11,817 nucleotides of DNA from Ophiosphaerella korrae. Its lineage: Eukaryota > Ascomycota > Dothideomycetes > Pleosporales > Phaeosphaeriaceae. The stretch is taken from assembly GCA_028456385.1 (NCBI GenBank), contig JALNQF010000884.1, forward strand, positions 1 through 11,817. Direction: 5' to 3'. The notes under the pieces were generated by a model. It had not been told where the DNA came from, ran no database searches, and saw nothing but the letters and a program-made list of their open reading frames with translations. Both the position numbers and the translations under genes were made by a program. This document shows positions 1 to 8,556 of the stretch, piece by piece (positions within the stretch are counted from its first letter, which is position 1; the number at the start of each line of letters is the position of its first letter).

Positions 1-128
1 TAATCTATTAAATTTTTAGAAGTTATTATAGTATAGTTATTAAGATATTAGATATTAAATTTTCGATTTTTTAGTATGTTTTAGAGTAGCCGTCTTGGTA
101 ATATAGCTACTTTGCTAATAGAATACGT
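1..128. repeat. Right arm of a foldback (MITE-like) element, copy 1, cut by window edge
   Basis: This stretch aligns without gaps to 7085-7212, the right arm of the complete foldback element further along. I count four differences in 128 positions, all transitions, as RIP predicts. The outer end reads GAATACGT and is followed by TA at 129-130, as in the other copy. The sequence after the TA is unrelated to the flanks of the other copy, so this is an independent insertion and not part of a larger duplication. The left arm lies outside the window. Confidence 0.8.
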
Positions 129-130
129 TA

Positions 131-418
131 TAATAAAGAAATACCTTTAATAACTAAGTATAATTAAAAGAAAACTATTTTAGAAAACTATTTAGCTTAA
201 AACAATACCTTCTACACTAAAGCTAAAAGGATTAGAAATTAAAAATATAGTTATAGATATAATAATAATTACAAATAAATAAGAAATAATACTAAGAATA
301 CTTATAATTATAAATAACTAACCTAAAGATAAATTAGAGAATAAGAAAAATTATCTACTTTAAAAAAGAAATATTAAAAGCTAATATAAGTATATATAAA
401 GGAGAATTCCTAGAATAA
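131..418. other. AT-rich stretch with no identified feature
   Basis: This lies between the foldback arm and the first recognisable pol sequence. A Gypsy element would have its protease or the Gag-pol junction here, but I could not recognise a protease DSG/DTG motif or a zinc knuckle. The Gypsy copy may be truncated at its 5' side, or this part may be mutated beyond recognition. Confidence 0.4.
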
Positions 419-607
419 AATAAGAAATAAAAGAAATAGCTTATAGAACCTAATAACTACGTTTTAGACTATTAACTATAAGATTTAGTAATAAACTTAA
501 AAGAAGAAAAAAATATAAGTTAGAGCTTACTCTATTAAAAAACTAAAGAAGAATTAAAGATTAAATAAGTATTTATATAAAATATAATAAAAAAAATATA
601 GATATAA

Positions 608-655
608 GAATCTAAATCTTTAATAGCTTATAGACTTATATTCTTAGAAATAGAG
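608..655 (+). other. In-frame deletion junction removing the RT catalytic core
   Basis: In one frame, ESKSLIAY (608-631) is followed directly by RLIFLEIEEKHV. The first part matches the RT N-terminal segment of Gypsy elements, normally followed by a PVLFVKK-type strand. The second matches the sequence just after the YxDD catalytic box. Roughly 70 residues expected between them, including the fingers/palm core and YxDD, are missing. The reading frame is kept across the junction. The breakpoint near 626-634 sits in a GCTTA context that could have given microhomology. Confidence 0.65.
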
Positions 656-1739
656 GAAAAACACGTATAATATATATATAAAGTACTAGAAAAGTTAGTA
701 GAAAACAAAATATTTCTTAAAATAAGTAAATTTAAGTTCTATATAAAAGAAATAGACTTCTATAGATTTATTATTAAACTAAAAAAGATATAAATTAATC
801 TAAATAAGAATAAAGTAATCTAAGAAAAGCTAATACTAAAGAACTTACAAAAAGTATAATAATTTTATAGGTTAGTAAACTTTTATATAAAATTAATAGT
901 AAAATAGTCTAAGATAATAAAACAACTTATAAAACTTATAAAAAAAGATATACTATTTAAATAGACTTAGGAGTATAATAAAGTATTTAACTAGATTAAA
1001 TAATAGTTTATAGAAAACCTAGTTATTAGAATATATAACCTAAATCTACTAGTAATAGTAAAGATAGACGTATCTAACTTAGTCTATAAAATAGTACTAA
1101 TACAAGAAGACTAAACTATAAAGTAAGTAGAGCTTAACTACTTAATCTATAATAAAGAAATATTAGTAATCTATAAAGTATTTAAATAATAGAGAGTATA
1201 CTTATAAGAAGTAAAATACTAAATAAAAGTCTATATAGACTATAAGAATCTTATAAAATTTATAATAAATAAAGACTTATTATAATACTATATAAAGTAG
1301 TAAGAGTTCTAATTAATATTTAACTTTAAAGTTATATATATAAAAGGGAAAGATAATTAATTTATAAATACTTTTAGTAGAAGACTAGACTTATAAGAAG
1401 AAGTAAATACTACTAGTATAGTTCTAGTTAAGAATAAAAATAGATATCTAGTTCTAAATATACTAAAAATAGCTATAATACTTAAGAGAAAAAGTAGTAA
1501 GCTAAATAAATAGATTTAGAAAGAAATAAGAAAAGACTCTAAAGAAATAGAAAAACTTAAGATCTAAGAAGGCCTTATATAAGCTTATAGAAGAACGTAT
1601 ATTCTAAGTAAAATATAAAGAGAATTTATATAATAGTTCTATAAACTACTAGTATATAGATATTAAAGAATTAATAAAATACTAGGTAGACTACTAAAAG
1701 ATTATTATATCTTAAGAGTAAGATAACTAGTAATAGAAG

Positions 1740-2470
1740 TATTATAATTATACTAAATATTATAAGAATAAGTATAGTAGATATATGCTATATAGAATAC
1801 TATATCTTGTTAAAGTACTAGAAAAACTTTAAAAAGTTATTACAATAGACTTTATTATAAAACTACTTAAGTTAAAAAACCTAATATTAGGAGTTAAATA
1901 TAATAAAATATTAATAATAGTAAATAAGCTTATAAAGTACTTCTACTTTAGACTATATAAAGAAAAAAGTAAGATAGAAGTTACTATATACTAAATTCTA
2001 GGAACTATAATTAGCTAATATAAACTACTAGATAAGATTATTATAGATAGAGACGTAAGATTTATATCTAAACTATAAGAAATAATAATAGTATAATTAG
2101 GAATCTATTATATAATATTAATAGTATACTAGCTATAGATAGATAGATAATTAGAATGTATAAACTAGATAGTAGAATAGTACTTAAGATACTACTTTAA
2201 CTATAACTAAATCAATTAGGTATAACTACTACCTATAGTATAGTTAGTATATAATAGCGCAAATAATATAGTAATAAGAGTATAACCTTTCTTTATAAAC
2301 TATAGATTTAACCCTAATATATACTAAATACTAAGAATTAAAGTATCTTAGTCTCTAAAAAGAGAAAACTTTACTAATAGACTTAAAAGTATATAAAATT
2401 AATTAAAATAGAACGTAGAGTTCCTATATAATTAGATAGTAAAATACTATAATTAAAAATATATAGAAGG
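1740..2470 (+). other. Integrase of the Gypsy pol: zinc-binding end and DDE catalytic core
   Basis: In the frame of position 1848, the core reads ITIDFI with Asp at 1848-1850, then IIDRDVRF with Asp at 2046-2048, then LECIN with Glu at 2154-2156. Spacing is D-x65-D-x35-E, the D,D35E pattern of retroviral and Ty3 integrases. All three catalytic residues survive although stops surround them. The upstream zinc-binding CxxC is now YTKY (1749-1760), as expected from TGY-to-TAY mutation. Beyond the core, YNSAN and NYRFNPN match the segment after the catalytic domain in Ty3/Gypsy integrases. Confidence 0.85.
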
Positions 2471-2714
2471 ACCCTAATTTAGAAAGAGAGAAAAAGTATA
2501 GTTACTACAAAAAAATATTAAAAGTAAATAATTAAGTTTAAAACTAGATTACGTTTAGATAAGACTATATAAAGTAAAAAAAAAAGTTATACTAGTTATA
2601 TTTAAACTAAAATAACTAAGTAAAATAAGGATTTACTTAATATTCTATATAGTACTACTAGAAAAGGTACTATAAAATATAGAACTACTAGTATATAAAG
2701 TAGATATATATAGA

Positions 2715-2893
2715 GAATAAAAAGAATAAAAATTTAAAAAGATCTTAGTATACTAATTCTATAATAAAAGAAACTACTACTTAGTAAAATATATAGGTAT
2801 AAATAAGAAAAGGTAACTATAAGAAGAAATATAGAAACTAGAGAATAACCTTAACTACTTTAAGAAACTAGAAAAGTTCTAAAATTAAAATCT
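2715..2893 (+). other. C-terminal chromodomain of the Gypsy integrase
   Basis: In the same frame as the integrase, the sequence reads KFKKILVY, then RNYYLVKYIG, then EEIWKLENNLNY. This matches the chromodomain order: an EVEKIL-type strand, a YLVKWKGY-type strand and an acidic helix ending in an EN.L block. Stop codons and W/H-to-stop/Y changes occupy several conserved positions. In living chromoviruses this domain reads histone marks and steers insertion into heterochromatin. Here it is only a relic. Confidence 0.7.
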
Positions 2894-2948
2894 TCTAGAA
2901 CGCCTTATAGTAAACTAAGAAAGTCTATAGTACTACTACTAGATAGAG

Positions 2949-3428
2949 AGATAATAGGATTATTTAATATAATAGAAGCTAGAGTAGCCTCTATAGTAAT
3001 CTTAAAATTAAGCTTAGACTTTAAGAGAATAGCTTACTTAATAGACTTTATATTATTTAAGGCCTTTATTTTATAAAGATAAGCTAAATAGGTATAATTC
3101 TTTACTTATATACTTAGAATCTAATTACAATCTTTTTAGCTTCTATAATCTATTTAGATAGTTTATTTTAAGTATTATTAATAGCTCTCTTTATTATAAA
3201 TAAGTATAGATATATAAATAAGTATTATTAACCTATATTTTACTAGAGATATACTAGAGAGATTATAAGATAAATAAGTATTAGTATAAATATACGCCTT
3301 ATAAGCCTTACTATATTTTAAGGAAATATAATCTAATAGAAGATTTAAAGATTTATAATAAGAATAAAGAAATATAGTAATACTATAGTATAATATATAA
3401 TCTACTAATTAAAGATAATAAAGAGTAG
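2949..3428. repeat. Possible 3' LTR remnant of the Gypsy element, plus unassigned AT-rich DNA
   Basis: A purine run (GATAGAGAGATAATAGG, about 2942-2958) follows the chromodomain and could be a mutated polypurine tract, with an LTR starting near 2955. No matching second LTR was found in the window, and no clear TG...CA ends or target duplication can be fixed, so LTR limits are uncertain. The rest of the stretch to 3428 shows no recognisable gene. Confidence 0.3.
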
Positions 3429-3822
3429 ACTTAGTAAGTATAAAAGAAGATAAAGAACTTAATATTAATAAAGTAACTAGATTAATAACCTTAGCTCTAG
3501 AGTAGATAAACTAGAACCTACCTAGAAGAAGAGATAGTATTATAGGCGTAATAAGAGAAATTAAGATAGAACTAATTAGTCTTAACTTAAGTACTAATAA
3601 AGTATAAAGTAAGTAAAGTAGTAACCTAGATTAGGAAATAAACTATAACCTAGATACGTAACCTATAGAGTAATCTATAAATATATATAATAAATTAGAG
3701 TAATCTATAAATATATATAATAGATTAAAGTAATCTATAATGTTATATAAAGAGATTAGTGTAAGTATATAGTTAATAGAAATATATATTATTAGGATAG
3801 TATTAGTAATTTAATTATTAAC
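3429..3822 (+). repeat. Diverged repeat, copy A (inverted partner at 8168-8556)
   Basis: The segment aligns with the reverse complement of 8168-8556. The best core, 3557-3639 against 8414-8332, runs 83 columns without gaps, with 72 matches by hand count; nine of the eleven differences are transitions. A shared frame (through EIKIELISLN in this copy) runs across both copies, with stops often at the same sites, so an ancestral protein-coding region is likely. I do not recognise the protein. Copy B lies upstream of the Gag-like zinc knuckles on its own strand, so this could be the N-terminal part of that Gag/ORF1 gene. Confidence 0.7.
3667..3757. repeat. 30-bp tandem repeat, three units
   Basis: Units at 3667-3696 and 3697-3726 are nearly identical, each starting AGAGTAATCTATAAATATA. 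A third, degraded 31-bp unit covers 3727-3757. The array lies inside repeat copy A. Thirty bases is a multiple of three, so the repeat may once have encoded ten-residue units. Copy B does not show a clear equivalent array, so the expansion probably occurred in this copy. Confidence 0.8.
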
Positions 3823-4233
3823 TAAGAGTAATAATATATTAATATTACAAGAATTATTTTATTATTTATAGCCTATTATTAATTACTATAAGAGTATTTA
3901 TTATTAACTCTTAATCTACTAATACCTTAGTAGTTACGATAGTTAATAATAGGAGACCTTATTATATCTTTATTAGAGTTCTATTTTTTAAGTATATATA
4001 AAGTTAGTAGTTTAACTTTCTTTAAGTAGTTTTAGTAAAAGTTAAAAGTAGCTTTATATTTTATAAATTCTTTTACTAGCTTTTATATAAGTTTATTATA
4101 GCTAATCTAGTAAACTAAGTTAGACTATATTAAAGTTAGACTATTTTTAGTTAAGGAAAATAATAGGCTAGTTACAAAAACACTAGAACTACTTAAAGAT
4201 ACTAAAGTATACCTTAAGTTTTATAAAAGCTTA
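3823..4233. other. AT-rich stretch with no identified feature
   Basis: RIP-type composition throughout. Similarity to copy B fades here, and I see no recognisable coding motif on either strand. Confidence 0.4.
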
Positions 4234-4439
4234 TGTTATGTAGTAGCTTTACTCTACTACGCTAAACAAACCTAAAAAGGTAACTAAGTATTTAATAACG
4301 TTAAATATAGGAGTAAAACAGTATATATTACCTAAGGGCCCTCGCCCTTGCTTGCGCTTTGCGTAGCTACGGCCTACTATAGCCTACAGCGTAATAGCTT
4401 ACTAGAACTAGCTAAGCTAAAAATACTAGTATAGTAACA
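4234..4439. repeat. Possible small LTR-like unit (TGTTAT...GTAACA) holding a GC-rich patch
   Basis: The 206-bp stretch starts TGTTATG and ends AGTAACA, giving short inverted TGTTA/TAACA ends as in many LTRs. No convincing target-site duplication flanks it (GCTTA before, ATTCT after), and no second copy was found, so the call is weak. It holds a hairpin (GTAGTAG 4240-4246 with CTACTAC 4254-4260) and the least mutated sequence in the AT-rich block, 4331-4391, with GGGCCC and the palindrome GTAGCTAC. Confidence 0.3.
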
Positions 4440-5336
4440 ATTCTAATATTAGAAAGAAGAGGATAATAAGTTTAAATTTAAAGACTTATAGAGATATTAA
4501 AAAATAAGATATAATACCTTGTAAAGTATATAGTTTCTCTAAGAGTAACTAGTAAAATAGAGAGGCTACTTAGTAAGTAAAAATATATAAGAACCTAGAG
4601 CTAATCTATAGAATTATTAGTAGATATATAAGAAAGTAAGAAATAAGTACTATATACTAGGATACACAAGATATATAAAGCTATAGCTAGGATATAATAT
4701 ATATATTAGTAGTAAAAAGTTTAATAATAAGCCTAACTATATAGAGCCTATAAAGTACTTTTAGTTATAATAAAATTATCTAATAAGCTAATAGTAGACT
4801 AGATAGTAAAAGAGGAGGTAATATTAATAGAAGTAGTAAAATAGTTAAGAACTTATAGTAAGACTTTATTACCTTCTTACTCTAATTCTAACACTAAGTA
4901 TAAGGCCTTATAATAAGTACTCTCCTTAGTAAATTTTAATATTTTCTTATTATATAGTAAATAAGTAATAATAATAGTAAAAAGTTTTATATTATTATTA
5001 ACTTTTTTATAGAACTTTTTATAAGTTTTATTAATAGACTCTTAAGTTATACTAATATAAGGACGCCTTATATAAATATACTTAGTATACTTTAGAGTAG
5101 AATCTAGTATAATAAAATAAATAATACTTAAAAAAGAATAATATAGATAAAGTGTTTTAGAAATATAGTTTATAGTAAAGATTTCTAATAAGAGATAAAG
5201 TTTATAAGACTAAAAAAGAAGTAATATTATAGTAGGATAGTTTTTAACTAGAAAGTAGAGTAAACTATTTATAAGCTAGACCTAGCTAATAGAAGCCTAG
5301 GCCTAAGGATAGACTTAGTATAAGAAAAGGAGATAG
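4440..5336. other. RIP-mutated stretch, no recognised gene
   Basis: One forward frame from about 4455 to 4930 has longish open stretches between TAA/TAG codons, including RVTSKIERLLSK and KEEVILIEVVK, and could be a degraded coding region. It matches no family that I recognise. The remainder to 5336 shows no coding or repeat structure beyond RIP composition. Confidence 0.3.
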
Positions 5337-5597
5337 TGTTATAATACTAAGTAGTAAGTAAGCTATTATATTATACGTAATTAGGCTAAGTAATATAGCG
5401 TAGTAGAATATATAACTATTTAGTAGTAAATGCTCTAGCGTAAACGCTCTAAAGTAAATACTTAGAAATAAGTACTCTAGAGTAAGTACTTAGAAATAAA
5501 TACTAGATAGTAAGTATATAGGAACTTTAATAGACCTTTATAGACTATTGTATTTAATTACTTCTTTACTTTTTATCTTAATATAGTATTATAACTA
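5337..5597. repeat. Candidate long terminal repeat (about 261 bp)
   Basis: It starts TGTTATAATACT at 5337 and ends near AGTATTATAACTA at 5585-5597. The ends are inverted copies of each other over 11 bases, and the terminal TA can be read as a RIP-mutated CA. That gives LTR-type TG...CA ends. Next to it lies the 3' side of the minus-strand Gag-like pseudogene, so this may be that element's 3' LTR. No matching partner LTR was found at 9300-10330, and no target duplication is visible. Confidence 0.5.
5453..5508. repeat. 28-bp tandem repeat, two units, inside the LTR candidate
   Basis: Units at 5453-5480 and 5481-5508 share the core ACTTAGAAATAA and differ at a few positions. Just before them, TGCTCTAGCGTAAACGCTCTA carries a shorter related duplication. 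Short tandem repeats within an LTR often lie in its U3 part, where they may act as enhancers; that role here is only inference. Confidence 0.7.
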
Positions 5598-5639
5598 ATA
5601 CTTTAATTAGATTCTTATTTACTTATTAATACTTATATA

Positions 5640-6785
5640 CCTTATAATACTCTAATAAACGCTAACTATTAATTAGGTTAAGTAACTAGCTTATTTATTA
5701 ACCTCGCCTATCTTATAGAAGCCTACTTACCCTTATTACTTTTACTTAGTTCTAAGGTCTTAATAACTAGATACTCTAAATTTATTCTCTTATTATCTCT
5801 TTCTTAGTACTTATTTTTTCTAGGTATTATATTTACTAAAATATAATATACTACTAGTATACTTAGTATATAAGCTTTATTAATCTATTTTATTTTTTTA
5901 TAAGATATTACTAAATTCTTTATATAAGTATTTTTCTTACTATATTTATATATTACTTTATTTATTATTTAAATATTATAAACTTTATTACTTTAAGATT
6001 ATATATTTTCTAGTCTTTATATACTTTCTCTATTCTTATAACTAGTAAGTATTTCTAAATAAATTACTATTATATAATAAGTTCTTCTATACTTTTTATA
6101 CTATAGCTATTATAGCTATAAATATCTAATAAGGTATATTTTATACTTTTTATATTAAAATATTTTTTACTTTATATTTTTTTAGAAGTAATAATATTAG
6201 TTTTTTTTATTACTTACTTTTTTTAAGTAGTAATTAAAAGTACTAGAAGTTTTTTTCTTTCTAAATCTTTTTTTAGTAAGTTCTTTAAGTTTTATATTTC
6301 TTCTAACTATATATAAATTTTCTTTTATTACTACTACTTTTTATTCCTTTATAAATACTATTTTACTATTTACTTATAAAAAAAGTATATATAGTAGTTA
6401 TTATTATAATAAAAGGTTTAATTGTATATTTTATACTATAATTTTTTTATTACTACTACTTTTTCTTAGAGCTTAGCTTATACTTTTAGTACTTCTTTTT
6501 TATTTTTAGTTATTTTTAACTAAGCTTTTTTCTTTTAGTTTTTACTTCTATAGTCTTTTATAAAGTATTTTAGTTTCTTATATTTATAGTATACTTTATT
6601 TTTTTCTTTTATTTTATAATCTTTTATATAGTAACCTAACTTATTATAATTAAAGTACTTAAAGTTTTTTTTTTATTATTATCTTTATTCGGATTAAAAA
6701 TTTTAAAATCTCTTCTATTATAGTTTTTAAGGTATTCTCTATACTTATTTTTTTTCTATTTTTAAAGATTATTATTTACTTATAT
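5640..6785 (-). pseudogene. Gag/ORF1-like pseudogene, 3' segment with two dead CCHC zinc knuckles
   Basis: Read on the minus strand, two zinc knuckles lie in one frame, 8 residues apart: YFNYNKLGYYIKDY (6657-6616) and YYKYKKLKYFIKDY (6591-6550). Both fit C-x2-C-x4-H-x4-C exactly, with Tyr at every Cys and His position. Functional versions bind nucleic acid in Gag of LTR elements or ORF1 of LINEs. Downstream on the same strand, partly open frames run to about 5640 (for example NLEYLVIKTLELSKSNKGK), ending just before the LTR candidate, with no protease or RT recognised. A Gag-only or internally deleted LTR element is the simplest reading; LINE ORF1 is the alternative. Confidence 0.65.
6550..6657 (-). 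other. Paired zinc-knuckle motifs with all metal ligands replaced by Tyr
   Basis: Knuckle 1 occupies 6616-6657 and knuckle 2 6550-6591. In each, positions 1, 4, 9 and 14, which should be Cys, Cys, His, Cys, are TAT or TAC. TGY-to-TAY and CAY-to-TAY are the single changes RIP makes on the two strands. The intervening Lys, Gly and aromatic residues keep the family pattern. Confidence 0.8.
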
Positions 6786-6787
6786 TA

Positions 6788-7212
6788 ACATATTCTATTA
6801 GCGAAGCAGCTATATTACCAAGACGGCTACTCTAAAATACACTAAAAAATCAAAAATTTAATATCTAATATCTTGACAACTATACTATAATAACTTCTAA
6901 AAATTTAATAGATTAAAGATTATATATAAAGTAGTAATCTATAAAATTTTTAGAACGTATAGCCTAGTTTATTTAATATTATTAATGAAAAAGTGTTTTT
7001 TACTATAGAAAATTTTACTATCTTAAGAACTACTAGGCTATACGCTTTAAAAATTTTATAGATTACTACTATATATATAATCTTTAATCTATTAAATTTT
7101 TAGAAGTTATTATAGTATAGTTATTAAGATATTAGATATTAAATTTTCGATTTTTTAGTGTATTTTAGAGTAGCCGTCTTAGTAATATAGCTACTTCGCT
7201 AATAGAATACGT
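6788..7212. mobile_element. Complete foldback (MITE-like) element with 180-bp inverted arms
   Basis: Arms 6788-6967 and 7033-7212 are inverted copies; position x pairs with 14000-x along the full arm without any net gap, leaving a 65-bp spacer at 6968-7032. The outer ends read ACATATTC and GAATACGT, each bordered by TA (6786-6787 and 7213-7214), which fits TA target duplication by Tc1/mariner-type transposases. A second copy's arm is at 1-128 with unrelated flanks, so the sequence is a mobile family. The spacer shows no coding capacity, so it must have been moved in trans. It interrupts the minus-strand Gag-like pseudogene. An 8-bp TTACTTAT match at 6776-6783 and 7212-7219 offers a weaker alternative boundary. 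Confidence 0.85.
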
Positions 7213-7214
7213 TA

Positions 7215-7990
7215 CTTATTTCTTTAAAACTTCTAGTATCTTTAGTTTTTCTATCTAGATTAATTTATAGTAAATATTTTCTTTTAGTCTTTATTTAAAC
7301 TATAATATTAGAAATAACTTATTTTATTCTATATTTTAATATAATTATTTAAACTATAATATATATTTTAAGATACTTTTATATTATATAAGCTTTTTAA
7401 GCTTTTTTTTATATTATTTAGAAATATTTATATTTTAAAATACTACTTTTATTTATTATATAAAGTATTTATTACTTTTAAAAATAGCTATTATTTAATC
7501 TTTTTTTATTTATAGTAATTATATTATATTATCTATTTAGTAAAGTTTAAACTATTTTATTATATTTTCTTTAAATTATAATTTTATAAAAGTAACTTTT
7601 TTTTATTTTATATTATAGTATAATACTTATATATCTATTTAAAGTTATACTAATACTAAAAAAAGTTAAGTTTTTTTTTATTATATAAAACTTCTTAAGT
7701 ATAAATATTTTAAGTAGCTTTTTTATTATACTTATTTTTAATCTCTAAATAATCTTTTCTATTTAATTTTATCTAGCTATAATTTAAGCTTTATTTTACT
7801 TTATATAGTTTTTTATTTCTTTATTCTATTATATTAAAGTATTAATTAATAGTTATATACTTTTTTTATTAGTAATTAGGTTATTTAGGTTTAAGTTAAC
7901 TACTTTCTAGTTAGTTATATCTAACTTATAACTACTTAGAAGTACTTTACTTTTTTTTTAGTTATACTTTTTACTATTATATTAGCTTAA
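7215..7990 (-). pseudogene. Gag/ORF1-like pseudogene, middle segment upstream of the foldback insertion
   Basis: On the minus strand one frame runs from about 7960 to the foldback boundary with TAA/TAG stops only, of the kind RIP makes from Gln and Trp codons. It includes SSYKLDITN, then INLDRKTKDTRSFKEIS just before 7215. It points toward the zinc-knuckle segment on the other side of the insertion, so both were probably one gene before the foldback element landed. No conserved Gag core can be named with confidence. Confidence 0.45.
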
Positions 7991-8167
7991 ACTATATACT
8001 ACTTTTACTTTACTTCTCTTAATAACTAGATTAGTAAAGTATAATAAACTACTTAGTTTTTAACTTCTTAGTACTTAATAAAAAAGTATAGTAAATTAAA
8101 AGTTAATAACTTAAGTATAGAGGTAATTATATAATAAGCTTATAAATACTATAAATTTTTTTATAAT

Positions 8168-8556
8168 ATTAATTACTAAATTACTAAGACTTTCTAATAA
8201 TATATATTATTACTAACTATATATTTATATAGTACTTTAATATATTACTCTATTATATAAATTTATAAATTACTTTTAATTTATTACTTATAACTATAGA
8301 TTACTTATATTATATATCTTAATTATAAGATAATTTCTAATCTAAGTTCTTACTCTACTTATTTTATACTTTATTAGTACTTAAGCTAAAACTAATTAGT
8401 TTTATTTTAATTTCTTTTTTTATATCTATAATATATTACTTTTTAAATTTAGAATATATATACTATATATTATATTATTTAAATTAATTTTTTTTTAATT
8501 AGATCTATATTACTATTTATACTAGATAAATTATCTTTTATTATACTAATAAAGTT
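8168..8556 (-). repeat. Diverged repeat, copy B (inverted partner of 3429-3822)
   Basis: The reverse complement aligns with copy A; the best gap-free core is 8414-8332, about 87 percent identical by hand count. The shared frame reads EIKIKLISFSLSTNKV here. On this strand the copy lies upstream of the Gag-like frame at 7990-7215, so it may be the N-terminal coding region of the same gene. It lacks the 30-bp tandem array of copy A. Confidence 0.7.

Larger units (their letters stand above)
419..2948 (+). pseudogene. Ty3/Gypsy chromovirus pol remnant (RT, RNase H, integrase, chromodomain)
   Basis: This is a dead LTR-retrotransposon polyprotein. Domain order reads RT, RNase H, integrase, chromodomain, the order of Ty3/Gypsy chromoviruses; Copia would place integrase before RT. 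From about 455 to 1240 one frame carries the RT N-terminal strand, the RT thumb region (EEKHV at 653-667, then KVLEKLVENK) and RNase H with an Asp in VKIDVSN (Asp 1067-1069) and YIDYKNL (Asp 1238-1240). Integrase and chromodomain follow in another frame (1848-2890), so at least one frameshift lies between 1240 and 1740. Many TAA/TAG codons sit where the family has Gln or Trp. No Gag was recognised upstream. The family is clear; the exact ends are not. Confidence 0.88.

Noticed and set aside
3667..3757. CRISPR-like array
   Set aside because: The units are adjacent with no spacers, number only three and lie in a fungal transposon relic.
4331..4391. GC-rich patch as a tRNA gene
   Set aside because: I could not form an acceptor stem, TTC-type T loop or anticodon arm, so only its odd composition is reported.
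6550..6657. Assigning the zinc-knuckle gene firmly to LINE ORF1
   Set aside because: Two close knuckles occur in LINE ORF1, but the second usually has a different spacing, no LINE reverse transcriptase follows and an LTR candidate adjoins. I left it as Gag/ORF1-like.
6776..7219. TTACTTAT at both sides of the foldback element as an 8-bp hAT-type target duplication
   Set aside because: The right-hand match overlaps the inverted arm end by one base plus the TA, the left copy would leave unmatched bases, and the other copy supports the TA border equally well. TA borders explain all three ends.
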